From assembly GCF_035046505.1 (NCBI RefSeq), contig NC_089823.1:922767-986766 (forward strand): a DNA stretch of 64,000 nt, given 5' to 3'. The notes beneath the pieces were generated by a model, which made no database searches, was not told the origin of the DNA, and saw nothing but the letters and a program-made list of their open reading frames with translations. The DNA comes from Tiliqua scincoides. Its lineage: Eukaryota; Chordata; Lepidosauria; Squamata; Scincidae. Of this stretch, positions 1-11,175 are shown in pieces. A program made the translations under genes and the position numbers. How positions within the stretch are numbered: the stretch's first letter is position 1; every line of letters begins with the position of its first letter.

Positions 1-1647
<1,647 letters not shown>

Positions 1648-1790
1648 CTTGAGCCGCGCGGTGCAAAGAGGCCGCGCGGAGGCTGCCGGGAGGCTTATCG
1701 GGCTCAGGCCAGGAAGTGACGCGAACGCCACGCTGCCTGACGTCACGCGCTCGAGCCCTCGCCGCCCGCGGGCTTCTGGGAAGTGAAGGC
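1648..1790 (-). promoter_or_regulatory. RPS11: RPS11 promoter and 5'UTR: TOP tract, CRE, ETS sites
   Basis: On the minus strand just upstream of the ATG there is a pyrimidine tract CCTCTTT (1665-1671), the kind of 5'TOP start that puts ribosomal protein mRNAs under mTOR/LARP1 translational control. Further upstream are an ETS/GABP-type GGAAGTG (plus strand 1712-1718), a perfect CRE palindrome TGACGTCA (1738-1745), and CACTTCCCAGAA (1774-1785), which overlaps an ETS site and a partial ZNF143 core. The whole 1.2-2.0 kb interval is CpG-rich, as expected for a housekeeping CpG-island promoter. The transcription start is inferred, not shown. Confidence 0.72.
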
Positions 1791-2169
1791 GCGTCCTAGG
1801 CCACGCCCCCTTTGGGCGATTCCCTGCCCGGGAGCCCGGTAGCGTAGCCGGAGGGGGGAGGAGCGCTCAGTTGGCAGGGGGACTCAGTGGGGTGGGCGAG
1901 CTTTCTCCCTCCCCCGTACGGCTCCGAAGGAGGGCCGCTCGCCCACCCACTGAGGCTCTCTGCAGTGCTGCCCCCCAGCTACGCCACCCCGCTGGGCCTG
2001 CGACTGCAAGCCCAGCCAGCAGAACTGCCGCGCCACCCCGGCTCACCTGGACTGGCGCCCAGCAGAGCAGTCTCCTGCCCCACCCGCAGCTGCAGGGGGG
2101 CCCTCTCACTGTGGGGGGGGGGGCTGGAAGGGGCTGCAAGGAAGCACCCCGGGAACAGCCACAGTGCCC

Positions 2170-2472
2170 AGATGTATCTGTGGAACTCCTTGCCACAGGA
2201 AGTGGTGACGGCACCTGGCCTGGATGCCTCTAGGAGGGGACTGGACACATTCCTGGAGGAAAAGTCCATCACAGGTTGCAAGCCATAGTGGGCCTGTGCA
2301 AGCTCTGGTTTTAGAGGCAGGCTGTCTCTGATGCAGATGCAGGGAGGGCACCAGGATGCAGGTTGTGCCTGTTGTCTGTGTGCTCCCTGGGGCTTTGCTG
2401 GGCCACTGGGAGATGCAGGAGGCTGCAGAAGTGGGCCTTGGCCTGACCCAGCGGGGCTCTCTTATGTGCCAG
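2170..2472 (+). mobile_element. CR1 LINE 3' fragment
   Basis: The segment runs from the CR1 coding end (TGGAACTCCTTGCCACAGGA) through the usual 3' tail (GCTCCCTGGGGC, then GATCC/GACCC-type CAGCGGGGCT) to a decayed TCTTATG end. It aligns with the tail of the better copy at 25.9-27.8 kb but with many differences, so it is an older 5'-truncated insertion. Confidence 0.85.
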
Positions 2473-2585
2473 AGGAGCTCTTGCCTGGTGCTGTACATGG
2501 GCCTTAACCCCTAAAGCCCTGCATTTGGCTTCTGGGGTAGCCCCCTTTGCCACCGTGCCTGCCTCTCACGGTCTGTCTCATCGAG

Positions 2586-2761
2586 GGCGCAATCCTAACC
2601 CCTTTCCAGCACTGGCATAGCAGTGCTAATGGGCCGTGCGCTGCATCCTGCAGTTGGGTGTCACCCATGGAGGCCTCCTCAAAGTAAGGGAATGTTTGTT
2701 CCCTTCCCTCAGAGCTGCACTGCCCTTATGTCAGTGATGGAAAGGGGTGAGGATTGCGCCT
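2586..2761. mobile_element. Short MITE with about 29-bp terminal inverted repeats
   Basis: The left end GGCGCAATCCTAACCCCTTT is mirrored by the right end (reverse complement GGCGCAATCCTCACCCCTTT), with pairing continuing to about 29 bp. It is 176 bp long with no coding potential. Copies of the same design lie at 34407-34581 (diverged) and 50661-50841. The longer elements at 10171-10717 and 29194-29733 share the GCAATCC ends. Family name not recognised; the 3-bp duplication of the long copy hints at the PIF/Harbinger group. Confidence 0.75.
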
Positions 2762-2762
2762 T

Positions 2763-3587
2763 AGAGAGATTCCAATCATTAAATATTTTTCTTGGGCATT
2801 TTGCTCAGCAACTGCCCTTCCAGCAACCCAGAAGGCAGTTCATCTTTCAGACACGGGACTAAGATCTTACCCAAAGCCAGGCAAAGAGTTTGGCTGCTGC
2901 CGGTTCTGATCAACATTCCACAGCGTTTTGCTACAAGGCCACTTTGCCGCTGCTCTACTATGAAGTGCACGTTGAGCATGTGGCCTTGTCTTGATTCACC
3001 CACCTGGACAGGCAAGTGGTCTCCTGTCCTGAAGTTCTGCTCCACCCTGCCTGGTTCTTCAGTATTTGCGGCGCATTCCTGCCCTTGACCTGGGCCGGTG
3101 CAAGTCGCTTGTGCCGGCTCAGGAGAGTCACAAACATGCCATAAGGCACATTTGCACCTCCTTAGGAGGAAGCCAGGCCACTCAGAGAAGTGCCTGTTGG
3201 CATCGGATGAATGAAAGAGCGTACTCCCACTGCCCAAGGTCACTCAGCCTGGCACAGTTCCCGGGGAGTATGTGTGTAGCAGCTGTGGCTGGAAACTTGC
3301 GCCGGCGATGAGGAAACACATAGGACAGACAGCAGGGTCCTTCACCAAAAACTTGCATTTACAGGTACATTGCATTCCAGAACAGGCGGTAAGCGTGGGT
3401 TCCAACGCAGGGAACCAGAGCCACCCACTCCCACAATATGTGGAGCACAGCGACAGAGTGCTCCACGTCTAGCCATTCAACAACCCAGTTTGACCTGCAG
3501 TGGCTACTTTGTTTTTGTAATGCTGCTGGCCAATGAGTGTGTGGGAGGGCAGGTTTGGGCTAACTGGCCCCACCCGTTTCCAGCTTA
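2763..3587. other. Intergenic, mostly unassigned
   Basis: No gene is recognised. On the minus strand 3070-3170 resembles the 3' third of the long MITE family (GTGCAAATGTGCCTTATG), so a decayed copy sits here. The rest shows no feature I can name. Confidence 0.4.
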
Positions 3588-3595
3588 GTCTAGAG

Positions 3596-3928
3596 CAGGG
3601 GTGCTCACACTTTTTTGGCTCTAGAGCTACTTTGAAACCCAGCAAGGCCCGGAGATCTACCAGGGGGGAAGGAAGCGTCTGACAGACACCCCCCTTTAAT
3701 GCATGGAGCCCCTGCTGGAGTCTAGTCAGTTTCCTCAGTTTTGTTGCTGCATGCCTGAAGAGCAGCTAAAGTGTCAGTTTCAGTGTCAGTTTAGCTAAAT
3801 ATGTCAGTTTCGTCTAGTCACTAGACGAAACTGACATATTAACAGTTTGGAGAGACAGGGCTCCGCGATCTACTCATTTTGCCTTGCGATCTACTGGTAG
3901 ATCGCGATCCACCTATTGAGCACCCCTG
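3596..3928. mobile_element. hAT-like MITE with perfect 8-bp target duplication
   Basis: The ends CAGGGGTGCTCACAC and (reverse complement of the right end) CAGGGGTGCTCAATAGG pair as terminal inverted repeats. The octamer GTCTAGAG occurs immediately on both sides (3588-3595 and 3929-3936). CAG ends plus an 8-bp duplication are hallmarks of hAT transposons. It is 333 bp, non-coding, and holds a perfect 43-bp palindrome. Confidence 0.9.
3798..3840. repeat. Perfect 43-bp palindrome (21-bp arms, 1-base centre)
   Basis: The left arm 3798-3818 (AATATGTCAGTTTCGTCTAG then T) is the exact reverse complement of 3820-3840, with a single C at 3819. It lies inside the hAT-like element and is not in its terminal repeats. 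Confidence 0.97.
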
Positions 3929-4139
3929 GTCTAGAGTCTCTCAGCATGCAATCACTTCACAGCTGCTGAGTGACTCAGCACCTTCTTTGTTTTTCACAAC
4001 AGGCTTTATCTGCCTCTGCTGGGACCAGGCCTTGAAAAAGCTTCCTGTATTAAACACTGGGGTACTCCTCCAGTAACTCCCTTCAATGGGATTGGGCACA
4101 TCCCTTGACAGCTGACGAAAGCCTCCACACCAGCTTCCT

Positions 4140-4541
4140 CCAAGCGCCTTGCATCAACTTGGACGTACCAATGCAAGGACCAAAGATAGGCAGAGGCGAG
4201 GCGTTCCTGGGCTGGGGGAGGGCAGGCGGGGTCAGCCCTGGAGGTGAGTAGATGGGGAGTGGGAGGCGGGGCTGGGATCCAGCAGTTATGCTGGATTCCA
4301 TGCCCCATTCCTGGGGAGAACAAAGCGGCTTCAAGCCACTCCGCTCTCCTCAGACTTGCGCCACCTCAAGAGGTGGCGCAAGTCCAAGGAGACCCAATTG
4401 GGGCCAGCAGCCCTTACCTGGAGGTAAGGGGAAATGTTTCCCCTTGCCTCTGGCTGAGCCGCTTATGGCCACTATCGTATGCTGGATACAGCACAAGCCT
4501 CCTGGCTTGCCTGTTCCAGCACAGGATAGGATTGTGCCCTT
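4140..4541 (-). mobile_element. Long-class MITE copy, inverted, diverged
   Basis: Read on the minus strand it begins GGGCACAATCCTATCCTGTG and follows the same order as the copies at 10171-10717, 29194-29733 and 44400-44740: the TTTCCCCTTACC block, a GCGCCACCTC hairpin (perfect 14-bp arms near 4357-4386) and a GGATCCAGCA hairpin near 4274-4300. The far end is eroded. Confidence 0.7.
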
Positions 4542-5212
4542 AGCCCTGCAAAGAGAGTCTCCAGGTCACCTTGTAGGTGCTGCAGCACTGGTGACAGCTC
4601 TGCCAGGCACGTTGTCCAGAAGAGGAGGCTGCAAAAGACCCAGCTCCACACCAGGGGCACTTCCATCGCACCTGACTGGCAGCGTTTGACTGCACGTACA
4701 AACTCTGGGTCCCAGGAGGGATCCTTCCCGTGTTCAGGGCGCTGCGCCCAGTGTTACTGATCACAGGGACAATCTCCCTGAGTGCAATATCTGCCTGTGA
4801 GACGAGCATCGCCAGCAGGGGTGTGCATGACAAAGGGGTGCATTGATGTGGGGGTGGGGATGCATGCACTCCTGGGTGCTGTACGTGGGTGCAGTGTCTA
4901 CGCTTCCGTGAGTGACTGAGCAGGACTAGTCACTCGCTAACAAACTGTGTCCACCAGCACCTGTGGGCTTAGCCCACCCCCTGAACTCACACAGCCTGGA
5001 GCCTCATTCAGGGGAGACTGCGATCTGCTTCCACCTTCAAAGTGACTCTGGTTTCAGCACATCTGCAGACCAGCTTTGCAGAGCACTTCATACAGCTCTG
5101 CCCCCCCCCCCGCGTCCCGGGAGAGTTTTTTGGTCCCAGGCCAAGAGCGCCCGCATTCTTGCTGCTCGAAGTCACAGCCTTCAAAGCAGCACCCTGGGGA
5201 GTGCGAAGCACA
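4542..5212. other. Intergenic 3' side of the first receptor gene
   Basis: No gene, RNA or named repeat recognised; there is a C-homopolymer run at about 5101-5110. Confidence 0.4.
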
Positions 5213-6187
5213 TCACTTCGCCCCACTTTTGGGAATGTCTTTCCTCCTCAGAAGTAAATTGGCCACTTTGTCACGGATCATCCTGGTCTTGACTCCGTAC
5301 ACAATGGGGTTGCAGAAGGGGGGTACCAAGATGTAGAAGTTGCCAATGAGGATGTGGATGCAGGGAGCCACGTGGTGGCCAAAGCGGTGTGTGAGGAAGG
5401 AGAAGAGGGCCGGCGTGTAGGCCAGGACAATCACACAGAGGTGGGAGCCACAGGTGCTGAACACCTTGGCTTGGGCCTCCCGGGATGGCAACCTCAACAC
5501 AGTCAGGATGATCCTGGCATAGGACGCAAAGATCAGCCCAAGGTCCACGCCCACCACCAGCAGGGCCACTGTGAGGCCGTACATGTTGCTGACCCCAGAG
5601 CCTGCACAGGCCAGCCGGACAATGCCCATGTGCTCACAGTAGGTGTGAGGCACCACGTTGGTCCGGCAGTATGGCAGCCTGCTGGCAAGGATGGGGAACG
5701 GGGCAGTCAGGATGGCTCCCCTGGCAACCGCCAAGCTGCCAATCTTCACAATGGCAGGATTGGTGAGGATGGCTGCATAGCGCAGCGGTTTGCAGATGGC
5801 CACGTAACGGTCAAAGGCCATGGCTAGCAGTATGGCTGACTCGATGATGGAGAGTGCGTGGATTGAGAACATCTGTGTCAGGCAGGCTTCAAAGTGGATC
5901 TCCCGGGAGCCAAACCAGAAGAGGCAGAGCATTTTGGGCACCACCGAGGTGGACCCCGCCAGGTCTACCACCGCCAGCATGCAGAGAAATAAATACATGG
6001 GTTCGTGCAGGCTCTCCTCGACCCAGACAACAAAAAGGATGGTGCAGTTTCCCAAGATTGTCACCATGTAGATGAAGCAGAGTGGGATTCCCAGCCAGAA
6101 GTGGGCTGCCTCCAGGCCCGGGATCCCCACTAGGAGGAAGATGGAAGGGTGGAGTGTTCCGTTGTAGAGACTGCCAAAGAGAGGCAT
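5213..6187 (-). CDS. Class I olfactory receptor, OR52-like
   Basis: A single-exon odorant GPCR that would couple to the olfactory G protein in sensory cilia. From the chosen Met it is 324 aa, normal for the family: N-glycosylation NGT at residue 9, GNCTI in TM1 (47-51), PMYLFL (64-69), the C102-C184 disulfide pair, [10 protein letters not shown] (DRY at 126-128), and NPIVYG in TM7. The loop [15 protein letters not shown] is diagnostic of OR52-type class I receptors. The frame stays open 19 codons further upstream (to 6244), but that leader (MFPFMNP, then a proline run) is unlike receptor N-termini, so I start at 6187. The frame is intact. Its nearest relative here is the pseudogene at 14.1 kb. 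Exact orthology is not claimed. Confidence 0.9.
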   Translation of the reverse strand: MPLFGSLYNGTLHPSIFLLVGIPGLEAAHFWLGIPLCFIYMVTILGNCTILFVVWVEESLHEPMYLFLCMLAVVDLAGSTSVVPKMLCLFWFGSREIHFEACLTQMFSIHALSIIESAILLAMAFDRYVAICKPLRYAAILTNPAIVKIGSLAVARGAILTAPFPILASRLPYCRTNVVPHTYCEHMGIVRLACAGSGVSNMYGLTVALLVVGVDLGLIFASYARIILTVLRLPSREAQAKVFSTCGSHLCVIVLAYTPALFSFLTHRFGHHVAPCIHILIGNFYILVPPFCNPIVYGVKTRMIRDKVANLLLRRKDIPKSGAK

Positions 6188-6439
6188 CCTGGTTGGGGGT
6201 GGGGGAGCTTCACAGCTCTTCCTGGGGTTCATAAAAGGAAACACACCTTGTTAAACTGGAGGAGAGACCGCCATGGCGGGACTTGTTCACCTATGGTCAG
6301 GTTGGTCTTCAGGCTGCTGTAACTGAGCCTGTCATAAATGCTAAGGCTTTTGTGGCTGGCAGGATTAACAATACTTAAACTGTTTGGGTTTGATGGCTAC
6401 GGTCCAATAAAATATCTGTCTCCCAGATAACCAACCGTA

Positions 6440-6630
6440 TTGGCTTCTGCCTTTCCATTGGACCATTTCAGCGACGTGGAGGGAGGGGATTTGCTGCAAG
6501 GGAAAGTCTATCCTCCATATCTACTTTACCCAGGCTTTGCGCACCGCAGAGGGCACTCTGTTCCAGAACCACTGTTCAGAGCACGATACCCTAGTCTTCC
6601 GAGACTGAAGGTTGCCAACTCTCCCAGATA
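6440..6630 (-). repeat. Dispersed repeat (TTCAGTCTCG family), inverted copy
   Basis: The minus strand reads GGCAACCTTCAGTCTCGGAA, then the GTGGTTCTGGAACAG block and TGCAGCAAATCCCC, and is collinear with 15988-16350. Related pieces are at 34884-35023 and 37877-37940. I recognise it as a common reptilian interspersed repeat but cannot assign the class with confidence; it may be the end of a LINE. Confidence 0.65.
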
Positions 6631-9232
6631 AAATGTGAAATAGAGTTTTTATTAGATGGTGGCAGTCGAGCCCAAACAGTTTTAATGTTGTTGACCCTGG
6701 TCACTCAGTCCCTTTCCAGCTGGTGGGAAGAATAAATGCGGCTCTTCAGGTGGAGTTCAACAGGGGCTCTCAACTGGCCACACTGGGGAAGGGAAGGGAG
6801 TGGGGCTCCGGTATGTGTTACTTCCTCCCTCTTGGCAGGGCCAGTCAAAGGGATTCCAGCAAGAGAGCTCAGGGTTTCGTCAGGTGCTGCAGCCAAGGCG
6901 TTGCTGCTGCAACTCCACCTCCTCCCTGGAAAGGTAGCAGAAGTTACTAACAGCACAGCCCTGGAGGTGCTTAGTGAGAAGGAAGCCCCGCTGTGTTCCA
7001 GGGGACCGCTTCCGAGGGAAGTGTGGAGAGCTCACATCCTTGGTTGCTTTACTGCCTAGTCCTATTCCCTGCCACACTGCCTGGAAGCGCATGGTGTGGA
7101 CTGGGGGGGACGACGATGACAATCAGGAGACCTGCAAGAGGTAAGGAAAAATATTTTCCCCTTACCTCTGTGTAGGCCCCTGTTGGCCTATGGGTCTCCT
7201 TAGATGTACACCTGTCCTTTGTCCAAGGAGAGCCGGGGCAGGGTGGTGTGGACATTTGGCAGGCACGACTGCTGCTGGATCTGCCTCTTCCTCCCCCAAC
7301 ATGCCCTGCTTCCTCCCTGAAATCCCCCATTACTCCCCCCATTGCACACCCTTGCTGCCAATGTACCTCCTCTGTCATTGGATTCTCCTGTGGTGCACGT
7401 GGTGGTCAGCAATCCATTTGCACTGGTGGTTGCATTACAGCATCAACACTGCACCTGCAGCTCTGATGGAGGACAGGGTGCCTGTACCTTTAACCATTGT
7501 ATAGAAGAGGAACTTTTGGCAGGGGCAGCTTTTTGCACCCTTCCATGCTGAGCTGCACCCGCCAAAATTCCCTCTTCCACACAATGGTTAAAGGTATTGG
7601 CATTATGTCCTCCATTGTATTTGGTCACCCTGGATGGAGAGGGCATTCTGTGATCGGAGCGCTCGTTCTGCAAGTGGAAGGCATCCATAGGATTGGGGCC
7701 CTCATGAGTGAAGTTTGGTCACTGACACGTCTCTCAGTGTCCGGCGGCCCCTTCCTGTTCCTGCAGCTCCTGCCTGGCTGCATCTCTCTCTCTCTCTCTC
7801 TCTCTTGACTGACTGAATGAGACAAGATTCCATGTCTCCAACTAGAATGAGACAGGATTCCATCCATTCTTGTGATCTGTAACTTATTGGCAAATAATTA
7901 GATTCAGCCTTTGGGTGGGAGGCATCAAGTGGTTCCTGAGGAAAGCGAGGCTCCTGAGGCCTCCACATCACCGACTGGGTGTCTTCTTGTCCCCTGTACA
8001 CCATCTGGCTAATTTTGGATGCAACTGTTCTGTCAGCAGGGCTACAGGATGTGTGCCCACCACTGCCAAATCCACAGGGACAATGTGATATTTTGCAGAA
8101 ACCACTTTGTGGCATACACCTTGTGTATACATACATACTGGTGTGAAGGAAGAGCCCCCCCCCCAAACTGGGACATGGGTCTTCCTGCTCCGCAGCCCTC
8201 CTGGTGTCCTTTTCTCCCTTCGGCCTCAGGTCTGCCTCCCAATGCTCAATGTCCTCCTTTAGAGATGATGCCTTCAAACACTTGGAATTCAGGCCCTTCC
8301 AAGCCAAGTCCCACCAGCCTAAAGGGACCTGCTCCTTCCTACTCCCCTGCCCCATACTTTATAGGACCTCAGCACCCAGGCAGTCAAATGATGCTACGGG
8401 CAGAGTCATACCATGCCAGGATGCAGACTTCTCCGAACAAAGCCTCCAGTGCGCTCTCTGCGTCTGCTTGCAGTCTCTGCAGGGTCAGGCTTCATTTATA
8501 AGCTGGTCTGGTAAGCAGAACTGGTCCAGGGCCTGAGTGCTTCTGCCTCTGTCAGTGGCTATCAAAGGCCTTTATTGGTGTAGCTGGCTCCCCCCCCCCC
8601 CCCAAGGCAAAAGGAGCTCCTGGGACTGAGAGCAAATTCAGTGTCTGCACACCCAGAGCTGCTGCACACCAGATCACCATGACAATCAATGCATGCTTCT
8701 ACTCAAGAGGGTTTAAATTTGACTTGCAACACTTAGGATTTATTTTCTCTTACATTAAGCCTGGTTGTCTTCTTCCCTAGTGCTGCTGTTGGATTGGGCT
8801 GGGCACACCTGCTGGATTTGCAAGCTCGTTCTTGGGCTGTCCTTAAATTAGGGCAACTCAAGGTGTTCTTCCAGACCTGCCCAGCTGAGCACAGCCAGGC
8901 ACTCACCCTGCTGCCTCCCCCCACGGCTGCCTGCAGCCCCAAACCACCCCCTCCTGCCAGCTGCTGCCACTGCTTCTGATACCCTCAAGCACCCAATGTG
9001 CAGCACTTGGTTTTCCTTGGGGGGGGGTCACTTTACGCCCACTCACAGGGAGGGGGATGTGGCTTGTGATGAGAATGAAAGGGCCCTTCACTGTGGCCTT
9101 GCTTTGAGGCAATGTCTAGCCCGAACCGAGAGTGTGCCGAAAGAGCTCACCTCCCTGAGCTTCCTGAATGGGAGATTTCGGTGGAAGGGGGAAGAGACAT
9201 CAAATGAGAATAATCACCTCCTCCACCCCTAC
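6631..9232. other. Intergenic, no gene; CT microsatellite
   Basis: It contains a (CT)n run at about 7785-7806 and C- or G-homopolymer runs near 8155 and 8590. A 50-bp inverted duplication is visible around 7480-7600: the ACCTTTAACCATTGTATAGA block and its complement flank the centre. No open frame resembles a known protein. Confidence 0.4.
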
Positions 9233-9690
9233 ATGAAAGTGTCAACCCAAAGTGTTGCGGTGGGGAAGAAGGCCAATTCCATGCTCTTGGCCATTAAAAA
9301 AGGGAGTGAAAATGCCATTGTGCAAACTGATGGTAAGACCACACCAGGAGTATTGCATCCAGCTGTGGTTGCTGCATCTCAAAAAGGACATCGTGGAAAT
9401 GGAAAAAGGGCAGAAGAGAGCGACTAAGATGATTACGGGGCTGGGCTGCTTCCTTATGAGGAAAGGCTACGGCGTTTGGGCCTCTTCAGCCTAGAAAAGA
9501 GGTGCCTGAGGGGGGACATGGTTGAGACATACAAAATTATGCAGGGGATGGACAGAGTGGATGAGGAGATGCTCTTTACACTCTCACATAACACCAGAAC
9601 CAGGGGACAGCCACTAAAATTGAGTGTTGGGAGAGTCAGAACAGACAAAAGGACATATTTCTTGACCCAGTGTGTCATGCTAATGGTCTA
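9233..9690 (+). mobile_element. CR1 LINE fragment, ORF2 3' region
   Basis: It runs from GAAAGTGTCAACCC through GGAAAGGCTACGGCGTTTGG to GACAAAAGGACATATTTCTT, matching the C-terminal part of the CR1 reverse transcriptase frame at 25.9-27.6 kb. Small deletions break the frame. It stops abruptly where a different CR1-type tail begins. Confidence 0.88.
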
Positions 9691-9694
9691 CAAC

Positions 9695-9932
9695 TATCTG
9701 AAGGGCTGTCCCTGTGGAAGATGGAGCTGGTTTGCTCCAGGGAACAGGGCCTGGACAAATGAATTTCAACTACAAGGGAGACTTCAATTAAATATTTGGA
9801 AGAACTTCTTGGTGGGACGAACTGTCCAGCGGGGTCGGCCATCTGTTGGGGGTATTGCAGTTGTGGAGAGCCTGCACTGGCAGGGCAGGGCTGACTTGAT
9901 GATCTTGAAGGCCCTCCAACTCTGATTCTGTG
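9695..9932 (+). mobile_element. 3' end of a second, older CR1 subfamily
   Basis: It ends TTGATGATCTTGAAGGCCCT and then TCTGATTCTGTG, the classic sauropsid CR1 terminus with an ATTCTGTG octamer rather than the TTCTTATG type of the other copies. Upstream, GGAAGAACTTCTTGGTGGGA is the usual 3'-coding/UTR block. So at least two CR1 lineages are present. Confidence 0.75.
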
Positions 9933-10073
9933 CAAAGGCAGAGCCTGAACTGGGATCTAGAGGCTGGGGTCTGGAACAGCTTGAGGGGCCCCAAGCCTGC
10001 ATTTCTCCTGGCTGTGGTGCCACCATCACCAAGCATGGAAGAAAGTGGGCTTTGGTTTTGATTTGATTTGGTC

Positions 10074-11175
10074 TGATTACTGGGCTGGAGCACCTCTCTT
10101 ATGAGGAAAGGCTACAGCATTTGGGAGTCTTCAGTCTAGAAAAGAGGTTCCTGAGGGGGAACATGATTGAAAGTGCAATTCTAACTTGCACTGGAGTAGG
10201 CAGGCCAGTGGGCCAGCGCTGCATCCAACGCAAGTTTGGGGCCAGAATCAGTGCAACCCAAGGCAAGGGGAAAACTTCCCCTTACCACATCTTGTGCTAC
10301 ACTGGCCCTAATGGGTCTACTCAAATCTGTGCCACCTGACAAGGTGTTGCAGATCTGAGCAGAACAGAGCAGCCAGGGGCCGCTCTGCACCGCCCAGGAA
10401 TGGGGTCAGGATCCAGCATAAGTGCCGGATCCTGGCCCTGCCTGCTGCTCCTGCCCACTCCCAGGAACGCCCACTGCCCGCCTTCCCCCTGCCCCAAAAT
10501 GTCTCCTCCCCACCTCCTCCCTCACTCCCCATGAACACCCCAGACCCCTGAATCAGCTGAGCTTGGCCAACACCAATGTACCCCGCCAGTCCTGGGTCTG
10601 GCATGGGGATGCCAGTGCAACTCCTTGCACTGGCCTTCCCAACTCCTAAGCTGGTGCAAACGTGCCTTATGACATGTTTGCAACACCTCCGAGTTGATGC
10701 AAGTTCGGATTGCGCCCTGAGACATACAAAATTATGCAGGGAATGGACAGAGTAGATAGACGCTCTTTTCTCTCTCACATAACACCAGAACCAGGGGACA
10801 GCCATTAAAATTGAGTGTTGGGAGAGTTAGGACAGACAGAAGAAAATATTTCTTTGCCCAGTATGTAATTAGTCTGTGGAACTCCTTGCCACAGGATGTA
10901 GTGATAGCATCTCACCTGGATGCCTTTAAGAGGGGATTAAACAAATTTCTGGAGGAAAAGTTCATCACAGGTTACAAGTCATGCTAGGTATGTGCAAGTT
11001 CTTGGTTTTAGAGGCAGGCTAGCTCAGAATGCCAGATGCAGATGAGGGCACCAGGATGCAGGTCTCTTGTTGTCTGGTGTGCTCCCTGGGGCATTTGGTG
11101 GGCCACTGTGAGATACAGGAAGCTGGACTAGATGGGCCTATGGCCTGCTCCAGTGGGGCTGTTCTTATGTTCTTA
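10074..11175 (+). mobile_element. CR1 LINE 3' copy, split by a MITE
   Basis: The left part 10074-10170 (GAGGAAAGGCTACAGCATTT to ATGATTGA) and right part 10718-11175 (GAGACATACAAAATTATGC to TTCTTATGTTCTTA) join collinearly against the other CR1 copies, with the element at 10171-10717 in between. The tail then runs into the tandem array at 11057-12293. Confidence 0.9.
10171..10717. mobile_element. Long-class MITE (547 bp) inserted in CR1, TGA duplication
   Basis: The ends AAGTGCAATTCTAACTTGCA and, as reverse complement of the right end, GGGCGCAATCCGAACTTGCA form about 20-bp inverted repeats. TGA occurs at 10168-10170 and again at 10718-10720, while uninterrupted CR1 copies have it once, so a 3-bp target duplication is well supported. 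A 3-bp TNA duplication with GGG-type ends fits PIF/Harbinger-like non-autonomous elements; that assignment is inference. The interior has no coding frame and holds a 12-bp-arm hairpin at 10407-10434. Confidence 0.82.
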
